Origin: an uncultured Alphaproteobacteria bacterium | GTDB taxonomy: Bacteria > Pseudomonadota > Alphaproteobacteria > Rs-D84 | Length of the DNA stretch: 64,000 bases | Assembly (NCBI GenBank): GCA_951801825.1 | Contig: CATOOF010000001.1 | Span: 72,936-136,935 of the forward strand | Direction: 5' to 3' | In this document: piece by piece, positions 34,907-43,213 of the stretch | Layout: the number at the start of each line of letters is the position of its first letter | Numbering within the stretch: position 1 is the stretch's first letter | Made by a program: the position numbers and the translations under genes | The notes under the pieces: generated by a model | Database searches by the model: none | What the model saw: only the letters and a program-made list of their open reading frames with translations | Told to the model about the DNA's origin: nothing

Positions 34907-35653
34907 CTATAAATCAATAATACATCCGAACAGTACGGCAAAAAAGAAGCACACCGTCCCGCCTATTACGAACAGATGCCATATGGCGTGTGAATATTTC
35001 ATTTTCCGCCACAGATAAAATATTACCCCCAGACTGTACGACAGCCCCCCCGCCAAAATAAACCACATTCCGCGCGCCGAAATATGACGCAACATTGCCG
35101 GCAGGATAAAAATCAAGGTCCATCCCATAACCAGGTACAATACAACCATCCATTTCGGTTGCTGCTTTGGCCGGGCGATTTTCATCACCGCGCCGAATAT
35201 TGTTATCGCCCACAGTATGCCGAACACCGTCCACCCCAGGCCGCCGCGCAAATTTACCAGACAAAACGGCGTGTATGTGCCGGCAATCAGGGCATAAATT
35301 GCAACACTGTCCCACACCTCGAAAAAGCATTCGGATTTTTGACCTATCATTGCATGACACATTGTCGAGCCGAAATACAGCGTAAACATCGTCAGGCCGA
35401 ATATGGCACACGAAACAATCGCCCACGTATTTTGCGCCAGCACCGCAAACACCACCAACAGTGTCAGCCCCGCAATAGCCAAACCGATACCAATACCGTG
35501 GGTTAATATATTCAAAACCTCTTCTGACTTTGTACTGGGGCGTTCCCACCGGAACAGTCCCGTGGCCCGCAGAACCTTTAACAGACGATTCGCATGCGAA
35601 TCGCGTTTGACCGCCTTTAACTTTGTCTTTACCTGTTTTTTTGATTTTGTCAT
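34907..35653 (-). CDS. Hemolysin III family (YqfA/PAQR) membrane protein
   Basis: A 248-residue protein with a basic cytoplasmic N terminus (about 1-45) and seven hydrophobic segments. Family motifs: EEVLNILTHGIGIGLA (about 44-59), LYFGSTMCHA (family S..YH), DSVAIYALIAGTYTPFCL and the final HAIWHLFVIGG. The His and Asp residues form the predicted metal site of this hydrolase-like superfamily. Despite the name, most members are not toxins. It overlaps gltX by four bases. Confidence 0.88.
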   Translation of the reverse strand: MTKSKKQVKTKLKAVKRDSHANRLLKVLRATGLFRWERPSTKSEEVLNILTHGIGIGLAIAGLTLLVVFAVLAQNTWAIVSCAIFGLTMFTLYFGSTMCHAMIGQKSECFFEVWDSVAIYALIAGTYTPFCLVNLRGGLGWTVFGILWAITIFGAVMKIARPKQQPKWMVVLYLVMGWTLIFILPAMLRHISARGMWFILAGGLSYSLGVIFYLWRKMKYSHAIWHLFVIGGTVCFFFAVLFGCIIDL

Positions 35654-37227
35654 TTTAAAATCCCCCCTATTCTGGCACGAACCCTATCCGCCCCAATTAC
35701 TGATATTATTGAATACAGGTCTGGGGTAAACGAGCGCCCAGACAGCGCCACGCGCAAATTCATTGCCACATCGCCATTTTTAATCCCCAGCTTTTCGGCA
35801 ATTGCAACCATTTTCGCCCACCATGCATCCTTGTCGTCGGCGGGGCTATATACATTTAAAAACTCGCGCAGGACGTCTTTGTTATATTCAAATTCACTGT
35901 TTTGCACATACAGCGCATCCCAGAAAAACGCAACCGTTTCCAAGGTCTGGCGCCATGTGACGAAGTCTTTGCGGATACGTTTTGGATTGTCGCGCTCAAT
36001 CGCCAGAACAGAACGCAGATAATCCGTGTCGGCCACCTGCATCTTTTCGGCATCGCCGCCAAATTCTTTGGCCCAGTCAACAATATACGAAACCAGGTCA
36101 TCCACCGCCAGCGTCGCAATAAACTCTTTTGACCACCATTCCAGCTTTTTCATGTCAAACAAGGCGCCCGACATAGGAATCTTTTTGGGGCGCATCTCAT
36201 AATCCCAGATAGTTTTGACCTGGCCCTTCGCCTTGGCCTCTTCGTATCCCGACGCGGCAATATTCCCCAGATATTCCAGCACTGCCTGAACCGGCCATCC
36301 GTCACGCAGAAAATATTCAACATTTGCCTCTGGATCCTTGCGCTTTGACAGTTTTCTCTGTTTTCCTGATTCATCGTCTATTTTATCAATCGTGGATGTA
36401 TGGATATACATCGGGGCCGTCCAGTCCATCATTCTAAACAGCGCCGCATGCAACGGAAACGACGGCAACCATTCCTCGCCGCGCACAACATGCGTGGTGC
36501 GCATAAAGTGGTCATCGCACAAATGCGCAAAATGATATGTCGGCAGGCCATCATTTGACTTTACAAGAACAATATCCTCATTATTTTCGGGAAACCCGAT
36601 AGAGCCGCGAACCGCATCCTTACAAAAAATACGACGCTCTGGGTTGCCTTCTGAATACAGGCGCACCGACGGCTTTTCGCCGGCATCCAAACGTGCAACA
36701 ATCTCATCGACGGTCAAATCACGGTCACGTGCAAATTCGCCATAAATACCGGTTGGGAAACCCGCCGCCTTTTGTTTTTCACGAATCTTTTCCATATCGC
36801 CCGCCGTCAGAAAACAAGGATATGCACGCCCTGTCGCCATCAAATGCGCGGCAACACTGTGATAAATATCGCGCCGGGCCGACTGGTAATAAGGGCCGTA
36901 CGTTTCGTCGTTATTGTATTCCAGGCCGAATCGGCGCATAGAAGATACGATAACGTCAACCGCGCTTTCAACCTCACGCTTTGTATCGGTGTCCTCTATG
37001 CGCAACATGAAAACACCGCCCGACTGCCGGGCCAGCTTGCAGTCAATAAGCGCACCATACAATCCGCCCAAATGCATAAAACCTGTCGGACTGGGGGCAA
37101 ACCGCGTTACAAACGCACCCTCTTTTAAATCCCGCGGCGGAAATTTATTTTCCAATTCACCCAGTGTGTATTTCGGTGCCGTGCCCAATATTCTTTCAAT
37201 CAGGTCGGCCGGTAATCCTTGTCTCAT
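35650..37227 (-). CDS. gltX: Glutamyl-tRNA synthetase (divergent class I)
   Basis: GluRS charges tRNA(Glu) and, with GatCAB and no GlnRS, often tRNA(Gln) as well. In 525 residues: HIGH-type motif in FAPSPTGFMHLGG (about 43-55), LRIEDTDTKREV, GEEWLPS-type substrate region and KMSKS-type RKLSKRKDPEANV (about 285). The N-terminal extension and the KRKDPEA motif resemble a divergent GluRS group seen in clostridia and spirochaetes more than standard alphaproteobacterial GltX, which suggests transfer (inference). It is followed by the overlapping hemolysin III family gene. Confidence 0.9.
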   Translation of the reverse strand: MRQGLPADLIERILGTAPKYTLGELENKFPPRDLKEGAFVTRFAPSPTGFMHLGGLYGALIDCKLARQSGGVFMLRIEDTDTKREVESAVDVIVSSMRRFGLEYNNDETYGPYYQSARRDIYHSVAAHLMATGRAYPCFLTAGDMEKIREKQKAAGFPTGIYGEFARDRDLTVDEIVARLDAGEKPSVRLYSEGNPERRIFCKDAVRGSIGFPENNEDIVLVKSNDGLPTYHFAHLCDDHFMRTTHVVRGEEWLPSFPLHAALFRMMDWTAPMYIHTSTIDKIDDESGKQRKLSKRKDPEANVEYFLRDGWPVQAVLEYLGNIAASGYEEAKAKGQVKTIWDYEMRPKKIPMSGALFDMKKLEWWSKEFIATLAVDDLVSYIVDWAKEFGGDAEKMQVADTDYLRSVLAIERDNPKRIRKDFVTWRQTLETVAFFWDALYVQNSEFEYNKDVLREFLNVYSPADDKDAWWAKMVAIAEKLGIKNGDVAMNLRVALSGRSFTPDLYSIISVIGADRVRARIGGILK

Positions 37228-37275
37228 GTTTAAATAACCTTGTTTTATTGATTTTGGAATTTTATACTAGCTTAC

Positions 37276-37908
37276 ATGGAAAAACAAGAAATAAGAACTT
37301 TTGGACGCCGCCACGGCAAAAAACTATCCGCACGCAAACAATGGCTGATGGATAACATGTTGGGGCGGCTGGCGCCGACCGCGGAATGTAAAACAAACGC
37401 AATACTGGAAATTGGATTTGGCGCGGGCGAACACCTGCGGGCGCTGGCGCTGGCCAATCCGGATGCGGTTGTAATCGGCGCGGAACCATTTGCAAACGGC
37501 GTTGCGGCATTGTTGGGCGCGATTACAGACGGCCAAAATAACCTGATGCCGGAATATAAAAACATTCGCATCTGGCCGGACGATGTACGCGATTTTTTGC
37601 GCACAACCGATTCGAAATTCTCTCAGATATGGATTTTGCACCCAGACCCCTGGCCCAAGGCACGCCATGAAAAACGGCGACTATTACAGGCAGAGTTCCT
37701 GCAGATGCTGGCACGGCGACTGGCGCCAGACGGGGAAATTATAATCGGTACTGATCATTGGGGATATTTTGAGTGGATAAAAGAACGCGCCACCCAGGCC
37801 GGTCTGTTTTTTGAAACACCCGATTTGGAAATCATAAACACGCGCTACCAGGCAAAAAATATGGCACAAACCGAAATGCCCAAATATATAATAATACGTA
37901 ACAAGTAA
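37276..37908 (+). CDS. trmB: tRNA (guanine-N7)-methyltransferase TrmB
   Basis: TrmB makes m7G46 in the tRNA variable loop using SAM. The 210-residue protein has the SAM site ILEIGFGAGEH (about 43-53), IGAEPF, the signature HPDPWPKARHEKRRL (about 122-136) and GTDHWGYFEWI near the end. Length is typical. The gene starts 48 bp from divergent gltX and abuts the convergent gene at 37909. Confidence 0.95.
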   Translation: MEKQEIRTFGRRHGKKLSARKQWLMDNMLGRLAPTAECKTNAILEIGFGAGEHLRALALANPDAVVIGAEPFANGVAALLGAITDGQNNLMPEYKNIRIWPDDVRDFLRTTDSKFSQIWILHPDPWPKARHEKRRLLQAEFLQMLARRLAPDGEIIIGTDHWGYFEWIKERATQAGLFFETPDLEIINTRYQAKNMAQTEMPKYIIIRNK

Positions 37909-38472
37909 TTACTTATCACTGCAGCTCATTAAATCCGGGCGTCCCGGCATCAGCACAAACCCATCTGGAATCCGCCCGGTCGAACGCTTTCCCCGCTGTG
38001 TACAATAAGAATTTTCATCACGCACCGCACGTGCGGATGCCGCAATCGCCAACGCATCTTTTGATGGCGCCGCCGGGACAGGAACACTGGGCGCCTTGTC
38101 CGGCACGGCCGGCGCGACAACATCCGTTTTCGGCGCAGATTGGGCACCGTCACGCGGCGGCACAACAATAACGTCCGGCGTGGCGGCGCGCGGCGCCTCT
38201 GCCTTTGGTTTTTCTTTCACAGATGTTTTTTTCGGCGCTTTTTTCTTTTTAACACTTTTCTTTGGTATCGCCGTCTTTGTCTTTACAGGCATTTTTACCC
38301 CGGAATTTCTGGGTGTTGCCCCGTACAGCTTTGCCGCGACGCGCGCATCGGCCGCACTAATCTCGTATTCGCCGTAAAGCGTCGGGCGCCCGTATACCGG
38401 GGCTGTGCGATCCGCCATGGCGAACCCGGCAATTGGCACAATACAACAAAATATACAAACTATTTTTTTCAT
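37909..38472 (-). CDS. Exported Lys/Pro/Ala-rich protein, unknown
   Basis: The 187-residue product has a signal peptide (MKKIVCIFCCIVPIAGFAMA) and a low-complexity middle of Lys, Pro and Ala (about 55-145), probably unstructured. The C-terminal 40 residues contain two Cys and a less repetitive SYCTQRGKRSTGRIPDGFV. It may bind peptidoglycan or DNA by charge, but there is no motif to support that. Its ATG overlaps the stop codon of the gene at 38469. Confidence 0.65.
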   Translation of the reverse strand: MKKIVCIFCCIVPIAGFAMADRTAPVYGRPTLYGEYEISAADARVAAKLYGATPRNSGVKMPVKTKTAIPKKSVKKKKAPKKTSVKEKPKAEAPRAATPDVIVVPPRDGAQSAPKTDVVAPAVPDKAPSVPVPAAPSKDALAIAASARAVRDENSYCTQRGKRSTGRIPDGFVLMPGRPDLMSCSDK

Positions 38473-39155
38473 CCGTCTTCCCCACCGCGAAAAAAGACCC
38501 GCACACCACCAGCCAGCGCCGGCCGCATCCCACGAACCAGGCGCACCGCCTGCTCTATCCGGGCCGGACTATTTCCCAGAACAAAATGCAAATCGCACTT
38601 TATTTCATCCGCCGCACGCAACGCGGCGTAAACCCGTCCGACAAAATCGGATTTATCGCCCGCATCCCGGGCCAGCACCAACACCAGCGCACGCGCACGC
38701 AGTCTTGCCACCGCATTAAACACCGCCCCCCAGTCAAACGGACCAACCTCTGAAATATCCAGCCCGATTGCCAAATCGCGGTTAAAGAACAAATCATCGC
38801 GAACAACACCTATTTCAGATGCAAAATCCGCCAAATCTGCCGCCCTCATAAAAATTTGCGCACCATGCGCCCCCTGCTTGAACGCGGCGTTTATACGCCC
38901 GGTCAGTTCGGATATTACATTCATGTCACGCGCCCCGCGTGCCGGCAGATAAAAACGCGCATATATCCGTGCAGATGTTTTTTCCAGCCACGTCCACAGC
39001 ATTGACACATCATCAGGCACCGCCGATATTACAGGCATTTCACGCCCCATTACGACCGCCGCCGCACGCGCCAATTCGCCTGCATCACGCCCACCGTCGC
39101 ACCACAGCGCCATATTTGCCGAAAATTCATCAAAAAAGGAATCTCTGTCCATCAT
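38469..39155 (-). CDS. Hypothetical cytoplasmic protein
   Basis: A 228-residue protein with no signal peptide or membrane helix. It is mainly helical with Ala, Arg and Asp in balance, and has a repeated hydrophobic-strand pattern late (ARALVLVLARDAGDK, KCDLHFVLGNSPARIEQ) suggestive of an alpha/beta fold. I recognise no family. Its last four bases overlap the exported protein gene, so both are one unit. Confidence 0.6.
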   Translation of the reverse strand: MMDRDSFFDEFSANMALWCDGGRDAGELARAAAVVMGREMPVISAVPDDVSMLWTWLEKTSARIYARFYLPARGARDMNVISELTGRINAAFKQGAHGAQIFMRAADLADFASEIGVVRDDLFFNRDLAIGLDISEVGPFDWGAVFNAVARLRARALVLVLARDAGDKSDFVGRVYAALRAADEIKCDLHFVLGNSPARIEQAVRLVRGMRPALAGGVRVFFRGGEDG

Positions 39156-39199
39156 TATACTTTTTACTTTAACATTAAATATGATACAATTAAAGACAA

Positions 39200-40108
39200 A
39201 TGAACAAACAATTGGATCGTATTTTAATTTGCCTGTTGTGGTTGCTGGCGGCGACCCTGGGAACCAGTTTCTGGCTTACCACAATGTTTGGCTTTAACAT
39301 CTTTTCGTCCCAACACTGGCAGTATCTGGCATACATGCAGGCCGCACAAAGCCCGATACGTCCCGCATTTTATATATCGCTGACGGTGTGGATAATAATA
39401 ACACTGGCGGTGTTATATCTGCTTATCCGCCCCAATGGTGCATTGCGCCGCCGTATAAGAATTGGCCGCGCCCGTCGTGCGGCCGTGACCACGACATTGG
39501 AAACAACAACGCAATCGGCAACCGATGCCCCCGCGGCCACTCGCCCGGAACAGGCCGCACCCGCCATGCCACCGCGCCCCGCCGCCCCCCAGATACAGCG
39601 CCCCGCCGCCGTTTCGCCAATAACGCGTTCGGCCGCCCCGGCCGCGCCCACCACAACGCCTGCGACGCACGCGCCACAACCCCAGGCGACATCCAACACC
39701 ACCTTTGATGAACTGCCCGGCATTTTTTCATCAGCCGGCTATCTGGTTAAGCGCAACCCGCAAATCGGCAACTTTAAACCCGCCCTTTTTGCCATCGGCG
39801 ATAACGAGCAGTTATGGATTGGCGGCATCGGAATTATGCAGGCACCGATGGATAATATCATGACCAGATTGGATTCCGTATTTACCGACACACTCGATGA
39901 CATAACAATAAACATACACGGATTTATAATCGCGCCCACAGAACCGGTAACCAACCCCGACATCATGGCGTTTCCCAATATCGAGGCCCTGCGCGAATAT
40001 ATTTCAAACCATCCGAACCATCCGGCAGAAACCGGCGAGGCAAAAGAAAACTTTGATGCCTATTCTAAATATATCGACACCGTCATAAACTATATGGACA
40101 AAACATAA
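39200..40108 (+). CDS. Membrane protein with Pro/Ala linker and soluble domain, unknown
   Basis: The 302-residue protein has two membrane helices (about 9-27 and 57-79), a basic patch (RRRIRIGRARRAAV), an Ala/Pro/Thr-rich linker (about 95-170) and a C-terminal soluble domain (about 172-302; FDELPGIFSSAGYLVKR, LFAIGDNEQLWIGG). The domain has the alternating strands of an alpha/beta fold, without a motif I can name. AAAGACAA precedes the ATG. The next gene starts on its stop codon (TAATG). Confidence 0.65.
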   Translation: MNKQLDRILICLLWLLAATLGTSFWLTTMFGFNIFSSQHWQYLAYMQAAQSPIRPAFYISLTVWIIITLAVLYLLIRPNGALRRRIRIGRARRAAVTTTLETTTQSATDAPAATRPEQAAPAMPPRPAAPQIQRPAAVSPITRSAAPAAPTTTPATHAPQPQATSNTTFDELPGIFSSAGYLVKRNPQIGNFKPALFAIGDNEQLWIGGIGIMQAPMDNIMTRLDSVFTDTLDDITINIHGFIIAPTEPVTNPDIMAFPNIEALREYISNHPNHPAETGEAKENFDAYSKYIDTVINYMDKT

Positions 40109-40614
40109 TGCAGCTAAGCCAGACATCGGCCGAAAAAATAATGAAAGATATGAGCATGGACGACATGCCGCTGGTGGCGTTCCAGCCACAGCGCACGCAG
40201 ATATCGGCCGACTGGTTTGCGCGCTATAAGGCGGCCCGCCACAGCTTTATGCAAAGCCTGGTCGATTCGGTTAACGAACTGGCGTTTATGAACCTTTCCC
40301 AGGAAGAATTTATAAACCTGGTAATGGGGCGTGAAATACCACGCAACATGTCTATACGCATGCGCATACCATTGTTCTGGGGCGGCCAGATATCACCGGA
40401 CAATATGTTCATGTGCGCAACATTTCCTCATTCTCAAAACATTGACAGATTTATAATCGGCCAGGCGGGATACGACACTGTATGGTTGCCGGCGCCCAGC
40501 AAAAAGATATACATCCCGGCACACACCACAGGCGGCGGTGACGGCGGCAACGCAACCGAGGACCGTCTGGCCCAAATGGCGGCACAAATCGTATCCGCCC
40601 ACGGCATGGAATAG
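40108..40614 (+). CDS. Hypothetical protein
   Basis: A 168-residue cytoplasmic protein with a helical N-terminal half and a Pro/aromatic-rich C-terminal part (RIPLFWGGQISPDN, YDTVWLPAPSKKIY). It ends with a Gly-rich stretch and a helix. No family is recognised. It is translationally coupled to the gene before it and lies 13 bp before the SMI1/KNR4-like gene. Confidence 0.6.
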   Translation: MQLSQTSAEKIMKDMSMDDMPLVAFQPQRTQISADWFARYKAARHSFMQSLVDSVNELAFMNLSQEEFINLVMGREIPRNMSIRMRIPLFWGGQISPDNMFMCATFPHSQNIDRFIIGQAGYDTVWLPAPSKKIYIPAHTTGGGDGGNATEDRLAQMAAQIVSAHGME

Positions 40615-40627
40615 CAAAGGTAAAAAA

Positions 40628-41062
40628 ATGACACGCGAAGAGTTTTTATCAGCAATGCGCGCCCGCGGCGCTGAAATCGCGCCGGCCGCACCGCGTCAAA
40701 ATATCGCGACAACCAATGCCCTGCTCCAGGGGATGCGTGCGGCGATGATGCCGATAACTATGACAGAGTTTTATGCAGTGGTCGGCGGAATAACAAACGG
40801 TTCAGGCTATATTTTTGGCCCCGAAGAAGTTCAGCGTAACAATATCTATCCCGTCCCCAGTATAATATCCATAAACCGCGACATGTCGCATATTCCGGCC
40901 ATGCATGGAAAAACCATATTCGGACGCAACGACCTGTTCTTTTTTGCCTTTGACGCATTCGGCACGGCATACATGCTGGATAATTTAACGCTGCGGCCGT
41001 TGCGCAAATATGACGATATATTCCGTGCAATGACTGACTGCCTGGCGGCGGGAAAACTATAA
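40628..41062 (+). CDS. SMI1/KNR4-like (SUKH fold) protein
   Basis: From the ATG at 40628 (AAAGG upstream; the longer frame lacks a ribosome site) the product has 144 residues. Its second half fits the SUKH/SMI1 pattern: TEFYAVVGGITNGSGYIFGPEEV, then GKTIFGRNDLFFFAFDAFGTAYMLD, then a helix (YDDIFRAMTDCLAAG). SUKH proteins often act as immunity proteins against nuclease toxins, but many are housekeeping adaptors. No toxin gene is evident beside it. Confidence 0.55.
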   Translation: MTREEFLSAMRARGAEIAPAAPRQNIATTNALLQGMRAAMMPITMTEFYAVVGGITNGSGYIFGPEEVQRNNIYPVPSIISINRDMSHIPAMHGKTIFGRNDLFFFAFDAFGTAYMLDNLTLRPLRKYDDIFRAMTDCLAAGKL

Positions 41063-41069
41063 TAACCAG

Positions 41070-41267
41070 ATGAAAAAAATATCCGTATCTTTATCAGGAC
41101 ACCAGACCAGCATTTCGCTAGAGGCGGAATTTATAGACACTCTGCGCGAAATCGCCGCACGGCGCGGACGTTCCGTCGCGTCTATAATATCAGAAATAGA
41201 CAACCAGCGCGGCGCACGAAACCTGTCGTCGGCAATACGGGTATGGGTTTTACAAAACAAAAACTAA
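41070..41267 (+). CDS. Ribbon-helix-helix domain protein
   Basis: A 65-residue protein of the alphaproteobacterial RHH family: SVSLSGHQTSISLEAEF (strand), LREIAARRGRSVASIISEID (helix) and LSSAIRVWVL (helix). Such proteins usually bind DNA as dimers, often to control small operons. It starts 7 bp after the SMI1-like gene and overlaps the convergent ybeY-lnt fusion by four bases. Confidence 0.85.
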   Translation: MKKISVSLSGHQTSISLEAEFIDTLREIAARRGRSVASIISEIDNQRGARNLSSAIRVWVLQNKN

Positions 41268-43192
41268 TCTCTGCGTCGCGCGACAGCCGCACCCAATGCC
41301 GCAATTGCCAATATAATCAGTATCCACACGTCACGTCCCAACGCGCGATACGCCGTCATATGCGCCCCCGACACACGACCATCCAGCACACCAACAACGC
41401 CGACGGGAATACGGGACTGTATTTCCCCCGCGGCCGATACAAACGCGCTGACCCCCGAATAATTTGCACGCACAACGGGCACGCCCGATTCTATTGCATA
41501 ACGGCGAACCATATCCAGATGCTGATACGTTCCCGGCGTTTTCCCAAACCAGGTGTCGTTTGTTATGTTTATTATTGCACTGGGGGTAACGCCACGCGGA
41601 ATCAGCGCATCCGAAAAAATAATTTCATAGCAAACCGCCGGCGCAAACGAGAAATCGTCCACCGCCGGACTTGAAATAACCTCTGCCCCGCGACCCTGCG
41701 CCAGTTCCGCCGGCGACGGCATAATCCCCAGCGGTCCATATTCGCCAAACGGCACCAGATGGGCCTTGTCGTAAACATGCCGCACAATTCCATCTGCATC
41801 GGCGACCACCATGGAGTTATATAGGCGCCCGTCGCGATATGTCGTTGCGCCTAAAATTACATCCGTGCCCAAAATTTTTGAAAACGGCATATCATCATCT
41901 GTTATAACAAACGGATACGTCGTTTCCGGATAAACTATCAAATCCGGCCGCGCCCCGCCGCGCCCCAACTCCAGCAGATTACGCAGATTATTTTCCGCAC
42001 GCGCAACCGCGTCTTCGCGCGAATAAGACATCTTTTGATTTTGCGATGTTGCAGGCTGAACCACGCGAATCACGGGCCCCTGATTTTCTGCTTTTGCATC
42101 CGACACAGAAATATTATATCGCCCGTAAATGACCCCGGCACACAACATCAATACAAACGTCACCCAGGAAATCCAGCACATAGCGCGTTTTTTACCCCGC
42201 ACAATCTCAACCGTTGCAGCCACAATTCCCATCGTCACAAACGTCAGTCCCATCGCCCCGAACAGCGACATGGAATTTGCCATTACGGGTATATTGGAAA
42301 ATACATTTGCCACCGGATTCCACGGAAACCCCGTCAGCATCCATTCCCGCGCCCACAAAACCGCGGCACCGGCGCCCGCAAACACAAACGGCCGTGCGCA
42401 CCGGCGCGAATACATCGCGGCGACAAACGGAATAGAAAAGACTATTGCCCCGCCGATTCCGATACCCGCCAGTCCCGGCACGGTCCATACAGCGAACTGA
42501 CGCGCCAGTTCTGGGACGACGTATATTGAATGCAACGCCCACCAAAACATGGCAACACCATACGCCGCGCCAAACGGCGCCGCCCGGCGCCACATGCGCC
42601 ACCACCGCGTCGGTGCGTTTTGCGTTAAAATCCAGTACGCCGCGCCAAACGCCAACAGCGTGACCGGCCAAACGTGAAACGGCGCAAACCCCAGTGCGGC
42701 CGCCGCCCCCAACACCGCCAGCACGGCCGCGCGAATAATCCCCCACCCGCGGCGCGACCGGGATTCGTCGTCGGCGTATGGATTTTTTATCCCCAGTTGT
42801 TTCAGAATATCCACCTCACGCGATTCCATTACGGCGGCCTGGTCGTCTTGTATGTGGTCATACCCCTGCAGGTGCAGCATCCCGTGAACAACCATATGTG
42901 CGGTGTGTTCCGCAATACTGATTCCGGCGGCGGCGGCCTCACGCGCGACAGTATCGAGCGATATATAAATATCCCCCAACAGCACATCGTCGCCCAGTTC
43001 AAACGACAGCACATTTGTTGGCCGGTCAATTCCGCGGTACTGTTTATTCAGCACATGAATCGCCGCATCATCAACCAGTGTTATCGAAACCTCTGCCCTG
43101 CGGCGGCGCGGCCCTGCGGCGTTGGCAATACGCTGAAAATCGACATCATATTTTTCCCAGCGTGAATCATCATAGTTAACAAAAACCTTCAT
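41264..43192 (-). CDS. ybeY-lnt: YbeY-Lnt fusion: rRNA maturation endonuclease plus apolipoprotein N-acyltransferase
   Basis: One 642-residue frame joins two normally separate enzymes. Residues 1 to about 148 are YbeY, with zinc motif HGMLHLQGYDH (103-113). Residues about 155-640 are Lnt: some seven membrane helices, then the nitrilase domain with catalytic Glu423 (YPETTYPF), Lys476 (DKAHLVPFGEY) and Cys521 (AVCYEIIF), and a last helix. Lnt adds the third acyl chain to lipoproteins on the periplasmic side, while YbeY works on 16S rRNA in the cytoplasm. In alphaproteobacteria ybeY and lnt are often near neighbours, so loss of an intergenic stop is plausible. Confidence 0.92.
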   Translation of the reverse strand: MKVFVNYDDSRWEKYDVDFQRIANAAGPRRRRAEVSITLVDDAAIHVLNKQYRGIDRPTNVLSFELGDDVLLGDIYISLDTVAREAAAAGISIAEHTAHMVVHGMLHLQGYDHIQDDQAAVMESREVDILKQLGIKNPYADDESRSRRGWGIIRAAVLAVLGAAAALGFAPFHVWPVTLLAFGAAYWILTQNAPTRWWRMWRRAAPFGAAYGVAMFWWALHSIYVVPELARQFAVWTVPGLAGIGIGGAIVFSIPFVAAMYSRRCARPFVFAGAGAAVLWAREWMLTGFPWNPVANVFSNIPVMANSMSLFGAMGLTFVTMGIVAATVEIVRGKKRAMCWISWVTFVLMLCAGVIYGRYNISVSDAKAENQGPVIRVVQPATSQNQKMSYSREDAVARAENNLRNLLELGRGGARPDLIVYPETTYPFVITDDDMPFSKILGTDVILGATTYRDGRLYNSMVVADADGIVRHVYDKAHLVPFGEYGPLGIMPSPAELAQGRGAEVISSPAVDDFSFAPAVCYEIIFSDALIPRGVTPSAIINITNDTWFGKTPGTYQHLDMVRRYAIESGVPVVRANYSGVSAFVSAAGEIQSRIPVGVVGVLDGRVSGAHMTAYRALGRDVWILIILAIAALGAAVARRRD

Positions 43193-43213
43193 CTTTTCTG
43201 CCCCGCCATTTAT

